A stretch of 64,000 bases of DNA, taken from Photobacterium galatheae (lineage in GTDB: Bacteria; Pseudomonadota; Gammaproteobacteria; Enterobacterales; Vibrionaceae). Below are positions 61,670-64,000 of this stretch, piece after piece (position 1 is the stretch's first letter; each line of letters starts with the position of its first letter). The stretch lies in assembly GCF_000695255.1 (NCBI RefSeq), contig NZ_JMIB01000008.1, positions 62,001 through 126,000 of the forward strand, given 5' to 3'. The position numbers and the translations under genes were made by a program. The notes under the pieces are model-generated. The model did no database searches and was not told the origin of the DNA. It saw only the letters and a list, made by a program, of their open reading frames with translations.

Positions 61670-64000
61670 TTAATTAAACTCAAACTGATACAACAGATCG
61701 ACAGCACTGTCGAGTCCGGAAACCGCCTCAAGATACAAGTCCTGCATCAGTTTATACCTGAGCGTAAATTCGCCAATCGGGTTAAAGATCCCGACGCCAT
61801 ATTTAACTTGCAGGCCCGGATAAATATAACCACTGATCGTGACCTGAGAATCATCTCCGGCACCGGCAGTATCCAGCGTCAGATCCTGCACCCCGAATGC
61901 CTCACCGACACTGCCAACCAGTTGACTGCTTCGCGACAGTCCCATACTGATCAGGGCAGTGGTCATCGCACCACCTGATTCAGGAGATTCACTGTCAAGG
62001 TCCCGTCCTCGCAGAATATAAGACAGCGCATTCTGTTGCGGCATTGCCGGAACAGAGAAAATATCAACCCGGGGTTCATCAGCCGGGCCGGTCACCCGAA
62101 TCCCTGCAATAACTTCATCTTCAATATTGTTCGGATTCCGGATCGCTTCCACCGACAGGTAAGGCTGATCAGCCGGCCCATTGAAGGTGATCAGACCTTT
62201 TCGGATCACCAGCTCCTGACCAAAGGCGCGGTAAGTGCCGTCATCCACCCGAATTTCACCGTACACCAACGGTGTTTTATCCTGCTGATTGACTTTGAGG
62301 TTACCCGACAGACCCGCATCCAGACCAAAGGCCGACAACCGGACATCCGGACCAATCCGGACCATCACATTGGTTTTGATCTCAAAAGGCACCTGGGGGG
62401 CAGTTTCTATCGGCTTGAGATCATCCGTCAGCAAAATTTCATCGTCTGAGACCTGCACCGCCGACTCCGGCAGGCGATCAACCGTAATCCGCCCCCAAGG
62501 GATGACCACGTTCCCGCTGATCTCCGCTTTCTTGGGTGCTGCACTGATCTCCAGCGCTGGTGACACCTTCATCGCAATCATTGGCGGGACATTCACTTCC
62601 AGTTCACGACCATTCACTTTAAGGTTCGTGCTCCAGTTTGCCATGTCCGCCCAGTTTGCATCCCCCTGCAGCAATAGCTGACCATCCGGTGTATCCAACT
62701 CACCACGCAGCTGGGCGCTGTATCCGTTAAAGTTCGCGACAATCTCTCCCCGATCAAGGTCCAGCGGCACTTTGCGACCAATGGCTTTCAACTGGGAGAT
62801 CTTAAAAATCCCCTTTGCCTGCGGGTGCAAAATAGGCCCGCTCAGTGTCAGATTCGTATCCACCTGACCACCGAAGGTGTCGTAGTCAGCTACCAGTGGC
62901 TGCAGGAAGTCCAGCCGGAAAGCATCCAGCCTGACATTGGCATCCAGCTGTTGCTCACCGCTTAATTGCGTAATACGGGCCGTACCGGACAGATCACCAT
63001 TATCTTTCACTGCCACCAGCCAGTCGGCGGTTAGCACATCGTTCCGCATGTCAGCATTCAGGGTGATCTGATCCCAGCCAATCGTCATTGCCGGCTCATC
63101 TGCCGCGGCCTGCTGCCGCACACCGCCTGCCGGCAATCTGATCTGAGCCTGCAGTACCGGTGGCTGCTGCGGTGACCAGCTCGCGTTCGCCGTTGCGTTC
63201 AGCGCTCCATCCAGCTTCACCTCTGGTGGCAGGAACGGCTTCAGGAGCGCGAAACCAAACTGATTGACCGCCAGTGCCGCCTGACCACTGGCCCCGGCTG
63301 CCAGCGGCTGGCTCAGGCAGACCGAGGCTTTATCCTGCCCCCAGCAATGAGCCGCGACCGTCATACTTTGCTGACTGAAACTGTAAGCCAGTGCTGTGGG
63401 CTGATTCAACCGCCACGGCCCCACTGGTGTATCCAGGCTGCCGCGCTGCAATAACCCCTGCCAACCTTGCTGCCGGTCCAGACTGCCGCGTACGGCCAGT
63501 GTCGTACTGACAGGTTCACCATCCAGCGTCAGGCTGAGCGTGTGCTGTGCTTCTGTGCCCTGGAACAAAAGATTCAGCTTTTTCAGTTTCGCGACATCCT
63601 GATAACTCCCTTCCTCAGCCGTCAGCTGCACATCAGCAGTCAGTGTCGGTAATGGCGTCACCCGCCCTTTCAGTTTCAGGCTCTTCAGCTGAGCCAGATC
63701 CTGCCAGCCCAGCGCCTGCCCCGTCAGGTTCAGGTCAACTGCCGGTTCAGCCATTTTACCACTCAGCCTCAGGTCACCATTGACCCGCCCTCGCAGACCG
63801 GGCACCGACTGCGCGAGATCCGGTGCCTTGACCGTCGCCGACAGATCCCAGTTTTCTTTCAGGCTTCCCTGTGCGCTCAAACCATTCGGGCCATGTTTCA
63901 GCGTCAGCCCCTGTGTTACCAGCTCAAATACTCCCTTGCCACTTGCGTCTCCGGCATCTAACTGGCCGGCGAGGTTGAAAGGCTGGCCGATCACTTCCCC
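61670..64000 (-). CDS. tamB: Translocation and assembly module subunit TamB (C-terminal part)
   Basis: The frame is open to the window edge, so only the last 776 or so residues of a protein normally about 1250 long are seen. They are rich in alternating beta-strand repeats (LKVNGRELEVNVPPMIAM, VNLTLSGPILHPQ-type units), the long taco-shaped structure of the AsmA/TamB superfamily, and end in the DUF490 domain with the tail YLEAVSGLDSAVDLLYQFEF. TamB spans the periplasm and, with TamA, helps outer-membrane protein assembly and phospholipid transport. tamA would be expected just beyond the window. ytfP follows. Confidence 0.96.
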   Translation of the reverse strand, partial: GEVIGQPFNLAGQLDAGDASGKGVFELVTQGLTLKHGPNGLSAQGSLKENWDLSATVKAPDLAQSVPGLRGRVNGDLRLSGKMAEPAVDLNLTGQALGWQDLAQLKSLKLKGRVTPLPTLTADVQLTAEEGSYQDVAKLKKLNLLFQGTEAQHTLSLTLDGEPVSTTLAVRGSLDRQQGWQGLLQRGSLDTPVGPWRLNQPTALAYSFSQQSMTVAAHCWGQDKASVCLSQPLAAGASGQAALAVNQFGFALLKPFLPPEVKLDGALNATANASWSPQQPPVLQAQIRLPAGGVRQQAAADEPAMTIGWDQITLNADMRNDVLTADWLVAVKDNGDLSGTARITQLSGEQQLDANVRLDAFRLDFLQPLVADYDTFGGQVDTNLTLSGPILHPQAKGIFKISQLKAIGRKVPLDLDRGEIVANFNGYSAQLRGELDTPDGQLLLQGDANWADMANWSTNLKVNGRELEVNVPPMIAMKVSPALEISAAPKKAEISGNVVIPWGRITVDRLPESAVQVSDDEILLTDDLKPIETAPQVPFEIKTNVMVRIGPDVRLSAFGLDAGLSGNLKVNQQDKTPLVYGEIRVDDGTYRAFGQELVIRKGLITFNGPADQPYLSVEAIRNPNNIEDEVIAGIRVTGPADEPRVDIFSVPAMPQQNALSYILRGRDLDSESPESGGAMTTALISMGLSRSSQLVGSVGEAFGVQDLTLDTAGAGDDSQVTISGYIYPGLQVKYGVGIFNPIGEFTLRYKLMQDLYLEAVSGLDSAVDLLYQFEFN

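Overview
The window reads as one continuous chromosomal stretch of a gammaproteobacterium of the family Vibrionaceae, closest in flavour to Photobacterium or Vibrio. This assignment is inferred from gene content and order: ilvIH, an acyl-CoA ligase, leuO, a VC2487-type glycosyltransferase and leuABCD; lptD-surA-pdxA-rsmA-apaG-apaH; rplU-rpmA-cgtA; mdh/argR followed by a TAXI-type TRAP transporter; and ubiX-mpl/fbp/ppa/ytfP-tamB. No rRNA, tRNA, CRISPR array, prophage or intact insertion sequence was seen.

Layout. 1-3.9 kb: an iron-uptake unit on the minus strand (ECF sigma factor, a FecR cut down to its cytoplasmic domain, and a large TonB-dependent receptor) behind a Fur box. 4-6.1 kb: a structured intergenic region, pykF and a 43-residue membrane protein. 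6.3-19.4 kb: branched-chain amino acid synthesis (ilvIH, leuO, leader-controlled leuABCD) with an acyl-CoA ligase, a glycosyltransferase and a PAP2 phosphatase between them. 19.4-24.2 kb: repeat debris, a DUF547 protein, and the thiamine importer thiBPQ under a TPP riboswitch. 24.3-29.6 kb: a PIN-PhoH ATPase, rapA and rluA. 30.0-33.3 kb: fumarate reductase frdABCD. 33.5-42.5 kb: a hydroxyacid dehydrogenase, djlA, and the outer-membrane/PLP/ribosome operon lptD to apaH.

42.5-45.5 kb is the most accessory-looking part. A LysR regulator is divergent from a visibly AT-richer cassette of a 2-oxoglutarate/Fe(II) amino-acid-hydroxylase-like protein, a LysE-type exporter and a ThrH-type phosphatase, with a nested palindrome in the divergent promoter region. 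45.5-64 kb returns to core genes: folA, a YjjB/YjjP exporter pair, cgtA-rpmA-rplU, ispB, a 63-residue protein, mdh, argR, a TAXI-TRAP transporter with a universal stress protein, ubiX, mpl, fbp, ppa, ytfP and the C-terminal part of tamB, which runs off the window.

Main leads: (1) the FecI-FecR-receptor unit in which FecR has lost its membrane and periplasmic parts and the receptor has no signalling domain, so surface signalling looks disconnected; (2) the LysR / dioxygenase / LysE / ThrH cassette, which looks like a regulated make-and-export module for a modified amino acid; (3) a run of stem-loops upstream of pykF not explained by any gene; (4) the leu leader peptide and attenuator. All function calls come from reading motifs and from memory of the families; no database search was possible.
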